A DNA stretch of 7,931 nucleotides from Elusimicrobia bacterium RIFOXYB2_FULL_49_7 (GTDB taxonomy: Bacteria; Fibrobacterota; OXYB2-FULL-49-7): assembly GCA_001800515.1 (NCBI GenBank), contig MGVN01000097.1:1-7931 (forward strand). The letters run 5' to 3'. The position numbers were made by a program, and so were the translations under genes. Of the stretch, positions 1 to 6,414 are shown piece by piece (the first letter of the stretch is position 1; each line of letters begins with the position of its first letter). The notes beneath the pieces were generated by a model that had not been told where the DNA came from, ran no database searches, and saw only the letters and a list, made by a program, of their open reading frames with translations.

Positions 1-1
1 C

Positions 2-1282
2 AGGGAGTATGTGAGCAAGGACTTCAAGTCGAGTCCGCTGCGGCTTGTCCATGAGATCAGGGTTGATGAGGCGACAGTCGGGAGCATGGAGGTGTTTTAT
101 CAGCCGGGGGACGGTATTGATGAAAAGGCACCGTTCAGTGAAGACGAAAAGAAAGCCCTGTTAGTTGTGGCAGAGCGTGTGCGAGGGCTTACCGCGGGAT
201 ACAAGCTGAAAACGAACAATGCGAAGCTTATAAAAGCGGTGGAACAAGGCACGGCGTCTGTGGTGATCACGAATACGGACGGCGCAATAGAATACGTGAA
301 TCCGCGCTTTCTGGAAATCACGGGGTATGCCATGGAAGAAGTTGTCGGCCAGACTCCCCGCATACTGAAGACGGGGTTTCACACGGCTGAATTCTACGGG
401 GCGATGTGGGACACCATTACATCGGGAAGGGTATGGAAAGGCGAGTTCTACAACAAAAAGAAAAACAACGAGAAGTACTGGGAATCTGCTTCCATTTCTC
501 CTATTACCGACGAAGATGGGGCAATTGTGAATTACGTCTGCGTCAAAGAAGATATCACGCTGAGAAAGCAGCTTGAAAAGCAGACGAAAGATATGATGGA
601 TACCAAGTCACGGTTTCTCTCCATGGTTTCCCACGAACTCAGAACGCCCCTCACGGCAATAAAGGAAGGTATATCCATTGTGTATGAAGGTGAGGCGGGA
701 GGGCTTAATGAAGATCAGAAAAAGTTTCTTGATATTGCGAAAAGAAATGTCGATCGGTTGCACAGGCTGATAAACGATGTCCTCGATTTCACGAAGCTTG
801 AATCAGGAAAAATGGAGTTCCATTTTCAGGAATCCAGTATAAACCGCGCAATAAGGGATGCGGTAGCGATCGAAGCCAGTGTTGCCGCAGGAAAGGGGAT
901 TACATTAACAGTCAATGCGGATGACAGGCTCCCTGCTTTGTCATTCGATTACGACAAGATAATGCAGGTATTGATAAACCTGGTCAGTAATGCGATCAAG
1001 TTCACGGATGCCGGCAGTATTACGATCAGCAGCTCGCCCGATGAGGCAACGGGCGGGGTGAAGGTGTCCGTGGCTGATACTGGCGTTGGCATTAGTGAAC
1101 AGGATATTGATAAGGTATTCGTAGAATTTCAGCAGGTGGGGGAAGGATTCAGGAAAACGGGAAGTACAGGCCTGGGGCTTGCGATATGCAAACAGATCGT
1201 AGCCGGGCATAAAGGGGAGATACGGGTTGAGTCAAAAGCGGGAAACGGTACCGCATTTATATTTACGATCCCGAGAGGATAA
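2..1282 (+). CDS. PAS-domain sensor histidine kinase, 5'-truncated by window edge
   Basis: Cytoplasmic-type sensor kinase that autophosphorylates a histidine and probably passes the phosphate to the receiver encoded one base downstream. The frame is open to the left edge (Arg-Glu-Tyr precede the first candidate GTG at 11). The first ~60 visible residues look like the end of a ligand or GAF-like N-terminal domain common in PAS kinases (G-S-M-E-V-F-Y, then A-P-F-S-E-D-E-K), so the true start is probably upstream. Numbering from the GTG: PAS/PAC about 68-185 (ITNTDGAIEYVN, then EDITLRKQLEK), HisKA about 195-265 with phospho-acceptor His208 in MVSHELRTPL, and HATPase about 310-422 with N-box Asn327 (NLVSNAIKF), G1 box DTGVG (356-360) and G2 box TGLGLA (386-391). 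No membrane segment is visible in the part present. The kinase core is intact and the family call is very secure. The sensed signal is unknown. Confidence 0.95.
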   Translation, partial: REYVSKDFKSSPLRLVHEIRVDEATVGSMEVFYQPGDGIDEKAPFSEDEKKALLVVAERVRGLTAGYKLKTNNAKLIKAVEQGTASVVITNTDGAIEYVNPRFLEITGYAMEEVVGQTPRILKTGFHTAEFYGAMWDTITSGRVWKGEFYNKKKNNEKYWESASISPITDEDGAIVNYVCVKEDITLRKQLEKQTKDMMDTKSRFLSMVSHELRTPLTAIKEGISIVYEGEAGGLNEDQKKFLDIAKRNVDRLHRLINDVLDFTKLESGKMEFHFQESSINRAIRDAVAIEASVAAGKGITLTVNADDRLPALSFDYDKIMQVLINLVSNAIKFTDAGSITISSSPDEATGGVKVSVADTGVGISEQDIDKVFVEFQQVGEGFRKTGSTGLGLAICKQIVAGHKGEIRVESKAGNGTAFIFTIPRG

Positions 1283-1283
1283 G

Positions 1284-1655
1284 ATGGAACAACCACGCAG
1301 GATCCTTGTAGTTGATGACGAGCCTGATATTGCAACGATGACGTCATTTCGGCTCAGAAAAGCGGGATTTGAAGTCCTTGTTGCAACGGATGGCGGCATG
1401 GGGCTTGCGGTGGCAGCGAAAGAAAAGATAGATTTGGTTCTTCTTGACCTCGGATTGCCCGTAATTGACGGCAAGGAAGTGTGCCGCAGGTTGAAATCCG
1501 ATGAAGCATTGAAACATATCCCTGTGATCATTCTGAGCGCAAGCAGCGATAGAATAGATGAAATAGTGAAAGAAAGCAAGGCGGACAGCTATGTTGTAAA
1601 ACCATACGAGCCGGAGGCACTTCTTTCCGCAGTAAGGAAGTTCATTCGAAGTTGA
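1284..1655 (+). CDS. CheY-like single-domain response regulator
   Basis: A 123-residue stand-alone receiver with no output domain. The start is set at ATG 1284 because the gene then begins one base after the kinase stop, a purine-rich Shine-Dalgarno (GAGAGG, 1272-1277) sits upstream, and M-E-Q-P-R-R-I-L-V-V-D-D-E is a normal receiver N-terminus. The longer frame from 1227 would only add residues read out of frame from the kinase gene. Receiver residues are complete: acidic pair Asp11/Asp12, phospho-acceptor Asp55 (VLLDLGLP), switch Ser85 (VIILSAS), aromatic Tyr103 and invariant Lys106 followed by Pro107. It is probably the direct partner of the upstream kinase. With no effector domain it must act by protein-protein contact, as CheY or Spo0F do, or as a relay or sink. 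It ends the first gene block, and no intrinsic terminator follows closely. Confidence 0.95.
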   Translation: MEQPRRILVVDDEPDIATMTSFRLRKAGFEVLVATDGGMGLAVAAKEKIDLVLLDLGLPVIDGKEVCRRLKSDEALKHIPVIILSASSDRIDEIVKESKADSYVVKPYEPEALLSAVRKFIRS

Positions 1656-1719
1656 TGTCAGGCTTCGCAATATAGTCGATTCTATCCTCTCGCTAGGTTC
1701 TTCTCTTCTCCTCTCCTCC

Positions 1720-1756
1720 GTGAACTCTTGCCATAAGCTCTGGCAGGGGTGTTCAC
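1720..1756. other. Strong bipartite stem-loop (possible RNA structure or dispersed repeat)
   Basis: GTGAAC (1720-1725) pairs perfectly with GTTCAC (1751-1756). Inside it, TCTTGCCA (1726-1733) pairs with TGGCAGGG (1741-1748), including two G-U pairs, leaving a 7-nt loop (1734-1740) and a 2-nt bulge (1749-1750). A second small hairpin follows directly (CTTGG 1756-1760, CCAAG 1766-1770), and a 22-nt pure pyrimidine tract (1698-1719) precedes it. No T-run follows on the + strand, so it is not an intrinsic terminator for the upstream genes. It could be a transcript-end stabiliser, a small RNA, or part of a genome-wide intergenic repeat. These alternatives cannot be separated from one copy. Confidence 0.55.
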
Positions 1757-1921
1757 TTGGTATTTCCAAGCGTCAAATACGGGGCAGGTATAGTGAAGTG
1801 CAAATGCTGGCAGATGACCCCGTGACGGCCTCCCTGAGAAACCAATGGGTATCCTGAAACAGTGTGCATGCTCGTTTTTTATGATTGAAAAAGCATAAAT
1901 TAAAATGTAAAGATGGTGCAA

Positions 1922-1931
1922 GGCAATTGCC
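1922..1931. repeat. 10-bp perfect palindrome GGCAATTGCC
   Basis: GGCAATTGCC is self-complementary and lies in the AT-rich half of the gap. Its half-site GCAAT recurs at several positions nearer the promoter, so it may be a dimeric protein-binding site. A palindrome of this size alone is weak evidence. Confidence 0.3.
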
Positions 1932-2097
1932 AAAATATCAGGGGTATAAGTGTGTACATATAGTCAATCCAGTTGGTACTATCAGGTAAAGGATAAGATG
2001 CTTGCGCCTGAGTCTGAAGCGGCCTGTGGATGGAGTAATTCACAAACATCTGTGCTGTGAAACGTGTTGTATTTTTTTGCGATAATGGAGATTGCTG

Positions 2098-2107
2098 GTA
2101 TCGATAC
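2098..2107. repeat. 10-bp perfect palindrome GTATCGATAC
   Basis: GTATCGATAC is self-complementary. The half-site GTATC recurs at 2113-2117 and 2146-2150, each followed by C. A 9-bp direct repeat GGAGATTGC flanks it at 2087-2095 and 2130-2138. These are possible operator elements about 130-160 bp upstream of the predicted promoter; the function is inferred only. Confidence 0.3.
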
Positions 2108-2193
2108 TGGTTGTATCCAAAGGTTGAGAGGAGATTGCAGTACAAGTATCCATCTCAAAAGACAAAAAGAAAAACAGAGGTAGCAGGCCTGGA

Positions 2194-2245
2194 ATTGCAT
2201 TCTCTGATATGGAGTGCAATAAATGAAATATATTGGCAATGCAAT
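2194..2245. promoter_or_regulatory. Putative operator: repeated TGCAAT/ATTGCA motifs overlapping the promoter
   Basis: ATTGCATT (2194-2201) and AATGCAAT (2238-2245) form an 8-bp inverted repeat. A third copy, GTGCAATA (2214-2221), lies between them and can pair with the first as a 9-bp stem (2194-2202 with 2212-2220, one G-U). The last copy falls in the spacer just after the -35 hexamer, where a bound protein would affect RNA polymerase. Centre spacings are about 20 and 24 bp, roughly two helical turns. No regulator can be named. Confidence 0.35.
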
Positions 2246-2262
2246 AGAATATGTGCTATACT
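2233..2262 (+). promoter_or_regulatory. Predicted sigma70-type promoter with extended -10
   Basis: The -35 TTGGCA (2233-2238; one mismatch to TTGACA) is followed by an 18-nt spacer and the -10 TATACT (2257-2262; one mismatch to TATAAT). The -10 is preceded by TGC, giving an extended -10 (TGnTATACT). The start site would be near 2269, leaving a 5' leader of about 75 nt before the ATG at 2344. Its position directly ahead of the second gene block supports independent transcription of that operon. Confidence 0.6.
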
Positions 2263-2343
2263 TCAAATACTAAGAAGGAAGACCGTTTTTTGTTGTATTC
2301 CACGATCAGATAGTATTCAGTTACGTAGATGGATCAATAAATA

Positions 2344-4488
2344 ATGCATCCTGATACTCCTTCAACTAATCAATCAATCTTTGGAATATTTATTAGTTTC
2401 TTCTTTATTTTTATAGTAAGTATCATCATAGTTGGTGTGATAGTTTATACCCGCCAAAGTGCAAGGATCAACACTCACCTCACGCAAGACCTCCCTGCCC
2501 TGACAGAACTGAAAACAATACAACTGACAAACTGGTACAGCGAGCAAATGAGCAATGCGGCCACACTGTCAAATGCTTTTGTCGTTGAAAATCATTCGGC
2601 ATTCTCCCGTGTTCATCAAGAGATGTCAAGAAAAATGATCCGTTCGTGGCTTGAAGACAAAAACAAGGCATTCCAATACAAAAACATTATGCTCGTCGAT
2701 CACGCGGGGACGATACTCGTCGCTGCGTCGCCCTCGTCAGTCACCGGCCCTTTGTTCTCCTCGTCTATTACGGAAGCACTGCAAAAAGGGAAGGCGCTCT
2801 TTGTCGATCTTCATTTGGATGAGACAGGGAAGTTTCCTGGCTGTGAAATCATTGTGCCGCTCTTTGGTTCGGGTGTGCCTGCAGGCGCGCTGATTTTTCA
2901 GATAGATCCGAACCGAGCCCTCTACCCGCTTGTTAGTAAATGGCCTGTAACGAGTATGAGCCCTGACTCATTTCTCGTCAGAAGCGCGGGTGACGAGAGC
3001 ATTCTTTTAAGCGCATCCAAACTTGAAAAAGATGCCGTTCCCTTCAAGCCACTGAGCAGTACTTCGGCCATAAAAGCAGCTCTTGCGTGCGGAGGGGGGA
3101 CGGAGGGTGAGGATCGTTCTAAAGTGCCGATTATCGCGGTGGCGCTGCCGGTGCCCAATACTCCCTGGATGCTCGTCGCATTGATAAAGAAGGGAGAGAT
3201 GTATGCTCCTGTACGTGCAGTCATAGGGCACGCGCTCATGTTGATCGGCTCTTTGTCAGCCGTAGCGGGACTCTTGTGGTATCGTCAAAGGAGCACTATC
3301 CTGCGGGAGATGATCCGCTTGAATGAGGAAGCAAACTCGTTAGAGCTTCGTTACCGTTATCTGACAAAATACGCGAATGACATTATTCTGCTCACCGATG
3401 ATGCCCTGAATATCGTTGAAGCAAATGACCGTGCTTTAGAAACATATGGGTACTCGAACAGCGAACTGCTTCGGATGAATCTACTGCAGTTACATGCGGA
3501 GGGTGCAGCGGCACTTGCGCGCGAACACTTGAATAGATTATCTGTTCATGATGGTATTGCCTTTGACACCATTCATCGCAGTTACGCACGGTCTGACTTT
3601 CCCGTTGAAGTAAGCATCCGACAGGCAATGGTTGAGGGGGAAGCGTTGTGTTTCTGCGTCATACGCGATATCACTGAACGAAAAGCGGCTGCGGAGAGAA
3701 TATTGAAGCTCAATTATGAGTTGGAGAGCAAAGTTGCTGATCGCACTAAACAGTTGGAGGCGGTTAACCGTGAGCTTGAATTGACAAATAAGGAGCTTGA
3801 GGCTTTCAGTTATTCTGTCTCGCATGATCTCCGGGCGCCGTTACGCAGTATCGATGGGTTCAGTCTTGCCCTCATCGAAGATTATGAGCATCTGCTTGAT
3901 GGAAAGGCCAGGGATTATCTTCAAAGAGTGCGTGCGGCAACGCAACACATGGCGCGTCTTATTGACGATATGTTAAGGCTCTCGCATGTTGCGCGTGCAG
4001 GAATGCGATTTGAGACGGTCAGTCTAAGCGATATTGCGGCAGAGGTGGTGCGGGGATTGAGGGAGCTCTATCCGGAAAGAAAAGTCGATTCAGTGATCGA
4101 TGGTGATATTATTGTGTGCGCTGATTCAGCCCTTCTGCGGATATTGTTCGAAAATCTCATCGGAAATGCCTGGAAATTCACCTCACTTAATAGCGCGGCA
4201 TTAGTAAAGACAGGTTTTGAGTATTGCGGCGGTGAAAGGGTGTTCTATGTGCGTGACAATGGTATCGGCTTCAATATGAAGTATGCCAAAAAGATATTTC
4301 AGCCTTTTATGCGCTTCCATTCAATGAAAGAGTTCCCCGGCACCGGGATTGGGCTGGCGACGGCGGAGAGAGTGGTGCGTCGTCACCATGGGAGGATCTG
4401 GGTAGAGAGCACGGAGGGCCAGGGCACAGCAGTGTTCTTCACCTTGGAGGAGAAAGAACATGGAAAAGAAAGAGATACTGCTTGTTGA
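2344..4488 (+). CDS. Membrane sensor histidine kinase: Cache-like sensor, PAS, HisKA, HATPase
   Basis: A 714-residue inner-membrane kinase. TM1 is about 11-35 (Phe/Ile-rich) and an extracytoplasmic domain spans about 36-291. Its features (NIMLVDHAGTILVA, EIIVPLFGSGVPAGALIFQIDP, LYPLVSKWP, TPWMLVALIKKGEMYAP) resemble the double-Cache domains of PAS kinases, which usually bind small molecules. TM2 is about 292-314, and PAS/PAC about 335-450 (ends RDITERK). A coiled coil, about 450-487, leads to HisKA with His494 in SVSHDLRAPLRSIDGF, a signature of the phytochrome-like kinases that pair with Rcp1-type receivers. HATPase follows: Asn608 in NLIGNAWKF, DNGIGF 638-643, GTGIGLA 666-672. The start is ATG 2344. 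It keeps TM1 intact and the next in-frame Met is residue 69, although the Shine-Dalgarno is weak (GATGGAT, 2328-2334). Its end overlaps the next gene by 29 nt. The ligand is unknown. Confidence 0.96.
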   Translation: MHPDTPSTNQSIFGIFISFFFIFIVSIIIVGVIVYTRQSARINTHLTQDLPALTELKTIQLTNWYSEQMSNAATLSNAFVVENHSAFSRVHQEMSRKMIRSWLEDKNKAFQYKNIMLVDHAGTILVAASPSSVTGPLFSSSITEALQKGKALFVDLHLDETGKFPGCEIIVPLFGSGVPAGALIFQIDPNRALYPLVSKWPVTSMSPDSFLVRSAGDESILLSASKLEKDAVPFKPLSSTSAIKAALACGGGTEGEDRSKVPIIAVALPVPNTPWMLVALIKKGEMYAPVRAVIGHALMLIGSLSAVAGLLWYRQRSTILREMIRLNEEANSLELRYRYLTKYANDIILLTDDALNIVEANDRALETYGYSNSELLRMNLLQLHAEGAAALAREHLNRLSVHDGIAFDTIHRSYARSDFPVEVSIRQAMVEGEALCFCVIRDITERKAAAERILKLNYELESKVADRTKQLEAVNRELELTNKELEAFSYSVSHDLRAPLRSIDGFSLALIEDYEHLLDGKARDYLQRVRAATQHMARLIDDMLRLSHVARAGMRFETVSLSDIAAEVVRGLRELYPERKVDSVIDGDIIVCADSALLRILFENLIGNAWKFTSLNSAALVKTGFEYCGGERVFYVRDNGIGFNMKYAKKIFQPFMRFHSMKEFPGTGIGLATAERVVRRHHGRIWVESTEGQGTAVFFTLEEKEHGKERDTAC
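4446..4450 (+). promoter_or_regulatory. Shine-Dalgarno inside the kinase 3' end (decides start at 4460)
   Basis: GGAGG at 4446-4450 lies 9 nt before ATG 4460, inside the last codons of the membrane kinase gene. It is the strongest ribosome binding site in the window. It supports the 29-nt overlapping start and suggests high or independent translation of the receiver relative to its kinase. Confidence 0.8.
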
Positions 4489-4909
4489 GGATAATCCTGA
4501 TGACGAAATGTTGACGTTGCGGGCATTCGAGAAGAGCCGTGTCGCTAACAGGATCGTAGTCGTTCGTGACGGAGTTGAGGCGTTGGATTACTTGTTTGCC
4601 CGTGGCGCCTATGCAAAGAGAGTAAAAGAAGAGGTGCCCCAAGTGGTGTTGCTGGACATCAAACTGCCGAAAATAGACGGGCTGGGGGTACTGCGTGCGA
4701 TCAGGAACGATGAGACCACCAGGCTTGTTCCTGTAGTAATATTGGCTTCGTCAAGAGAGGAGCAGGATTTAGTGCGGAGCTACGACCTGGGGGCGAACAG
4801 CTATGTCTGCAAGCCTGTCGATTTCAACAATCTAGCTGAAGCTGCCCATCAATTGGGGCTCTACTGGATTCTTCTCAATCAGGTACCTCCGGTAAGGCGG
4901 GGAATATGA
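4460..4909 (+). CDS. Rcp1-type single-domain response regulator
   Basis: A 149-residue stand-alone receiver of the Rcp1 class, the family paired with phytochrome-like kinases. Class features are the VEDNPDDE start, the VVRDGVEALDYLFARG stretch with an extended alpha2 loop, and the ASSREEQDL...YDLGANSYVCKPVDF region. Acidic residues are Glu10/Asp11, the phospho-acceptor is Asp66 (VVLLDIKLP), Tyr115 is the aromatic switch and Lys118 the invariant lysine. The usual switch Thr/Ser is Ala96 (VILASS, GCT codon at 4745-4747), with Ser97 beside it, which is unusual. The kinase directly upstream has the matching HisKA subtype, so it is the expected phosphodonor. There is no output domain. The stop overlaps the next start as ATGA, implying translational coupling. 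Confidence 0.95.
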   Translation: MEKKEILLVEDNPDDEMLTLRAFEKSRVANRIVVVRDGVEALDYLFARGAYAKRVKEEVPQVVLLDIKLPKIDGLGVLRAIRNDETTRLVPVVILASSREEQDLVRSYDLGANSYVCKPVDFNNLAEAAHQLGLYWILLNQVPPVRRGI

Positions 4910-6414
4910 AACATACACTTCATGTATTGATGGTCGAAGATAACGAAAATGACGCGCTCCTTGTAAAACGTGAGCTCGAGAAGGGGGGATATTCGCTTAT
5001 CGCAACGGTTGTCCAGACCGCACAAGACATGCGGGCAGCTTTGGCAGAGGGAACTTGGGAATTGATACTTTCCGATTATCGTATGCCTCAATTCAACGGA
5101 ATTGAGGCCCTCCGAATTGTGAAAGAATCAGGCAAAGATATCCCTTTCATAATCATTTCGGGGGTTATAGGAGAAAACGTTGCGGTTGAGGCGATGAAGC
5201 TGGGTGCTCATGATTACATCATTAAAGGAAAACTTTCACGGCTTGTGCCTGCCGTTGAACGGGAAATGAGGGAGGCCATGCTCCGAAAGGAGCGCGCGTT
5301 GTCCGACAAGGCGGTGTATGAGAGCGAGCGCCGTTATCGGCAGCTCATTGAGACCGCCTACGAGGGCATTCTCACTGTTGATGAGTGTGGCGTCGTTACT
5401 CTTGCAAATAAACGGATCTCTGATATGCTTGGTTTCAAGGCTGGAGAGATAACCGGGAAACGGATCGAAAAGTCCATTCCGGAACACTGCAAAGATAGAT
5501 ATTCTAGCGCAATCGGGCTCTGCTTGAAGGGCTACGTACAGCGTTTTGAGGCCGAGATGCTCCGGAAAAACATGGAAAGCGTCCCTGTCAGCATGGGGAT
5601 ATCGCCTCTTTTGGATGATACGGACATGGTGATCGGTTACCTTGCGGTCATTACTGACATCACGCAACAGCGGCAGATGGAGCGTGAGAGAGAACAGATC
5701 AGGGCAGAGCTTGTTCAGGCTGATAAAATGGCAGCGATCGGACAACTCGTTGCCGGGATCGCTCATGAGTTGAATAATCCCCTTGCAGTGATCGTGGGGA
5801 ATGTCCAGTATATGCAGAAAGAGACATCTCTTCCGGAGTTGAAGGATATATTCTGTGAAGTTGAACAGGCTGCGCAGCGATGCAAAAAACTGGTCGCTGA
5901 CCTTCTTGAGTTTTCCCGAAAAAAGGATATGGAGCTTCGCGATTGTGATTGCAATGACATTGTTGAACATGCGCTCTATCTTGCAAGTTATCAGAATGAC
6001 TTTTCGGATATTGAAGTCATCAGGCGGTTCGAAAAAGACCTGCCATTAATAAAAGCGAGCAGGCATCATTTGGAACAGGTATTCCTGAATATAATCTCGA
6101 ACGCGGTTCACGCAATGGGTACGCGAGGTAAACTGACGATATGCACAGTTTTCTCTTCAGAGGATGATTTCATTGAGATCCAGTTCACTGATACGGGAAA
6201 GGGGATGACCTCGGAAACGCTGATACGGATATTTGAACCCTTCTTCACTACAAAGGCGAAGGGGACAGGGTTAGGACTTCTCGTGTCGTATAACATTATT
6301 CGCCAGCATTCAGGTACGCTGCAGGCTTACAGTAAGGGGCACGGGGAGGGGAGCCGATTCGTCGTCAAGCTTCCAGTTGACAAATCGCAGGAAAGAGGAC
6401 TCTCTCATGGATAA
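4906..6414 (+). CDS. Soluble hybrid: REC-PAS-histidine kinase (NtrB-like kinase core)
   Basis: A 502-residue cytoplasmic protein with no membrane segment. REC is about 1-125, with Glu11/Asp12, phospho-acceptor Asp57 (LILSDYRMP), switch Ser85 (FIIISG) and Lys107 (DYIIKGKL, the receiver variant with Gly instead of Pro after Lys). A linker helix (115-140) leads to PAS/PAC about 140-257 (ends VITDITQQRQMER). A coiled coil leads to HisKA with His287 in AGIAHELNNPLAVI, the NtrB-like subtype. HATPase follows, with Asn399 (NIISNAVHAM), DTGKG 429-433 and GTGLGL 453-458. The receiver-first order means phosphorylation of Asp57 probably gates the kinase, making it a relay node rather than a front-line sensor. 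The start ATG overlaps the upstream stop by 4 nt, with AAGGCGGGG just before it. The stop overlaps the next gene by 8 nt. Its own phospho-acceptor partner is unknown. Confidence 0.95.
   Translation: MKHTLHVLMVEDNENDALLVKRELEKGGYSLIATVVQTAQDMRAALAEGTWELILSDYRMPQFNGIEALRIVKESGKDIPFIIISGVIGENVAVEAMKLGAHDYIIKGKLSRLVPAVEREMREAMLRKERALSDKAVYESERRYRQLIETAYEGILTVDECGVVTLANKRISDMLGFKAGEITGKRIEKSIPEHCKDRYSSAIGLCLKGYVQRFEAEMLRKNMESVPVSMGISPLLDDTDMVIGYLAVITDITQQRQMEREREQIRAELVQADKMAAIGQLVAGIAHELNNPLAVIVGNVQYMQKETSLPELKDIFCEVEQAAQRCKKLVADLLEFSRKKDMELRDCDCNDIVEHALYLASYQNDFSDIEVIRRFEKDLPLIKASRHHLEQVFLNIISNAVHAMGTRGKLTICTVFSSEDDFIEIQFTDTGKGMTSETLIRIFEPFFTTKAKGTGLGLLVSYNIIRQHSGTLQAYSKGHGEGSRFVVKLPVDKSQERGLSHG

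Larger units (their letters stand above)
1656..2343. other. Long intergenic gap with no convincing gene
   Basis: 688 bp lie between the two signalling blocks, in a window where every other junction is 1 bp or overlapping. Two parts differ by eye in composition. Positions 1656-1860 are richer in G+C and carry a 22-nt pyrimidine tract and strong stem-loops. From about 1861 to 2343 the sequence is AT-rich, with T and A runs (1875-1880, 1888-1892, 2072-2078), small palindromes and the promoter of the downstream operon. Open frames exist on both strands, including a 95-codon frame at 2057-2344 and an 83-codon minus-strand frame at 1682-1933. They lack credible ribosome binding sites, have unusual compositions (many Cys, Trp and Tyr in the former) and match no family I recognise. 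I treat the region as non-coding regulatory or remnant DNA. Confidence 0.7.

Noticed and set aside
11..13. GTG at 11 as the true start of the first kinase
   Set aside because: The frame is open upstream to the window edge, the purine-rich AGGGAG lies only 3 nt from the GTG, and the visible N-terminus looks like the end of a larger domain. A start outside the window is more likely.
1227..1283. Extended N-terminus (19 residues) for the CheY-like receiver
   Set aside because: The extra residues are read out of frame from the conserved kinase C-terminus. The ATG at 1284 has a Shine-Dalgarno and gives a normal receiver length.
1868..1896. Possible terminator: ATGCT...AGCAT with T6 and A4 inner arms
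   Set aside because: The stem is short, AT-rich and bulged, and the T-run is inside the stem rather than after a GC-rich hairpin. It is also over 200 bp from the receiver stop.
1885..1913. Second possible promoter (TTGAAA, 17-nt spacer, TAAAGA)
   Set aside because: The -10 matches the consensus poorly, and such combinations are common by chance in AT-rich DNA. No gene starts directly downstream.
1682..1933. 83-codon minus-strand frame across the structured element
   Set aside because: It covers the polypyrimidine tract and hairpins, has no recognised family and no convincing start. It is more likely an incidental frame through a repeat-like element than a gene, although repeated copies of such frames could be annotated elsewhere as hypothetical proteins.
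2057..2344. 95-codon + strand frame (GTG start) in the gap
   Set aside because: There is no Shine-Dalgarno. The composition is rich in Cys, Trp and Tyr with no recognisable domain, the strong promoter for the next gene lies inside it, and the region holds many short repeats.
5236..5970. 244-codon minus-strand frame opposite the REC-PAS-kinase
   Set aside because: It lies wholly antisense to a gene with complete REC, PAS and HisKA motifs. Its translation has no family features, so it is a shadow frame.
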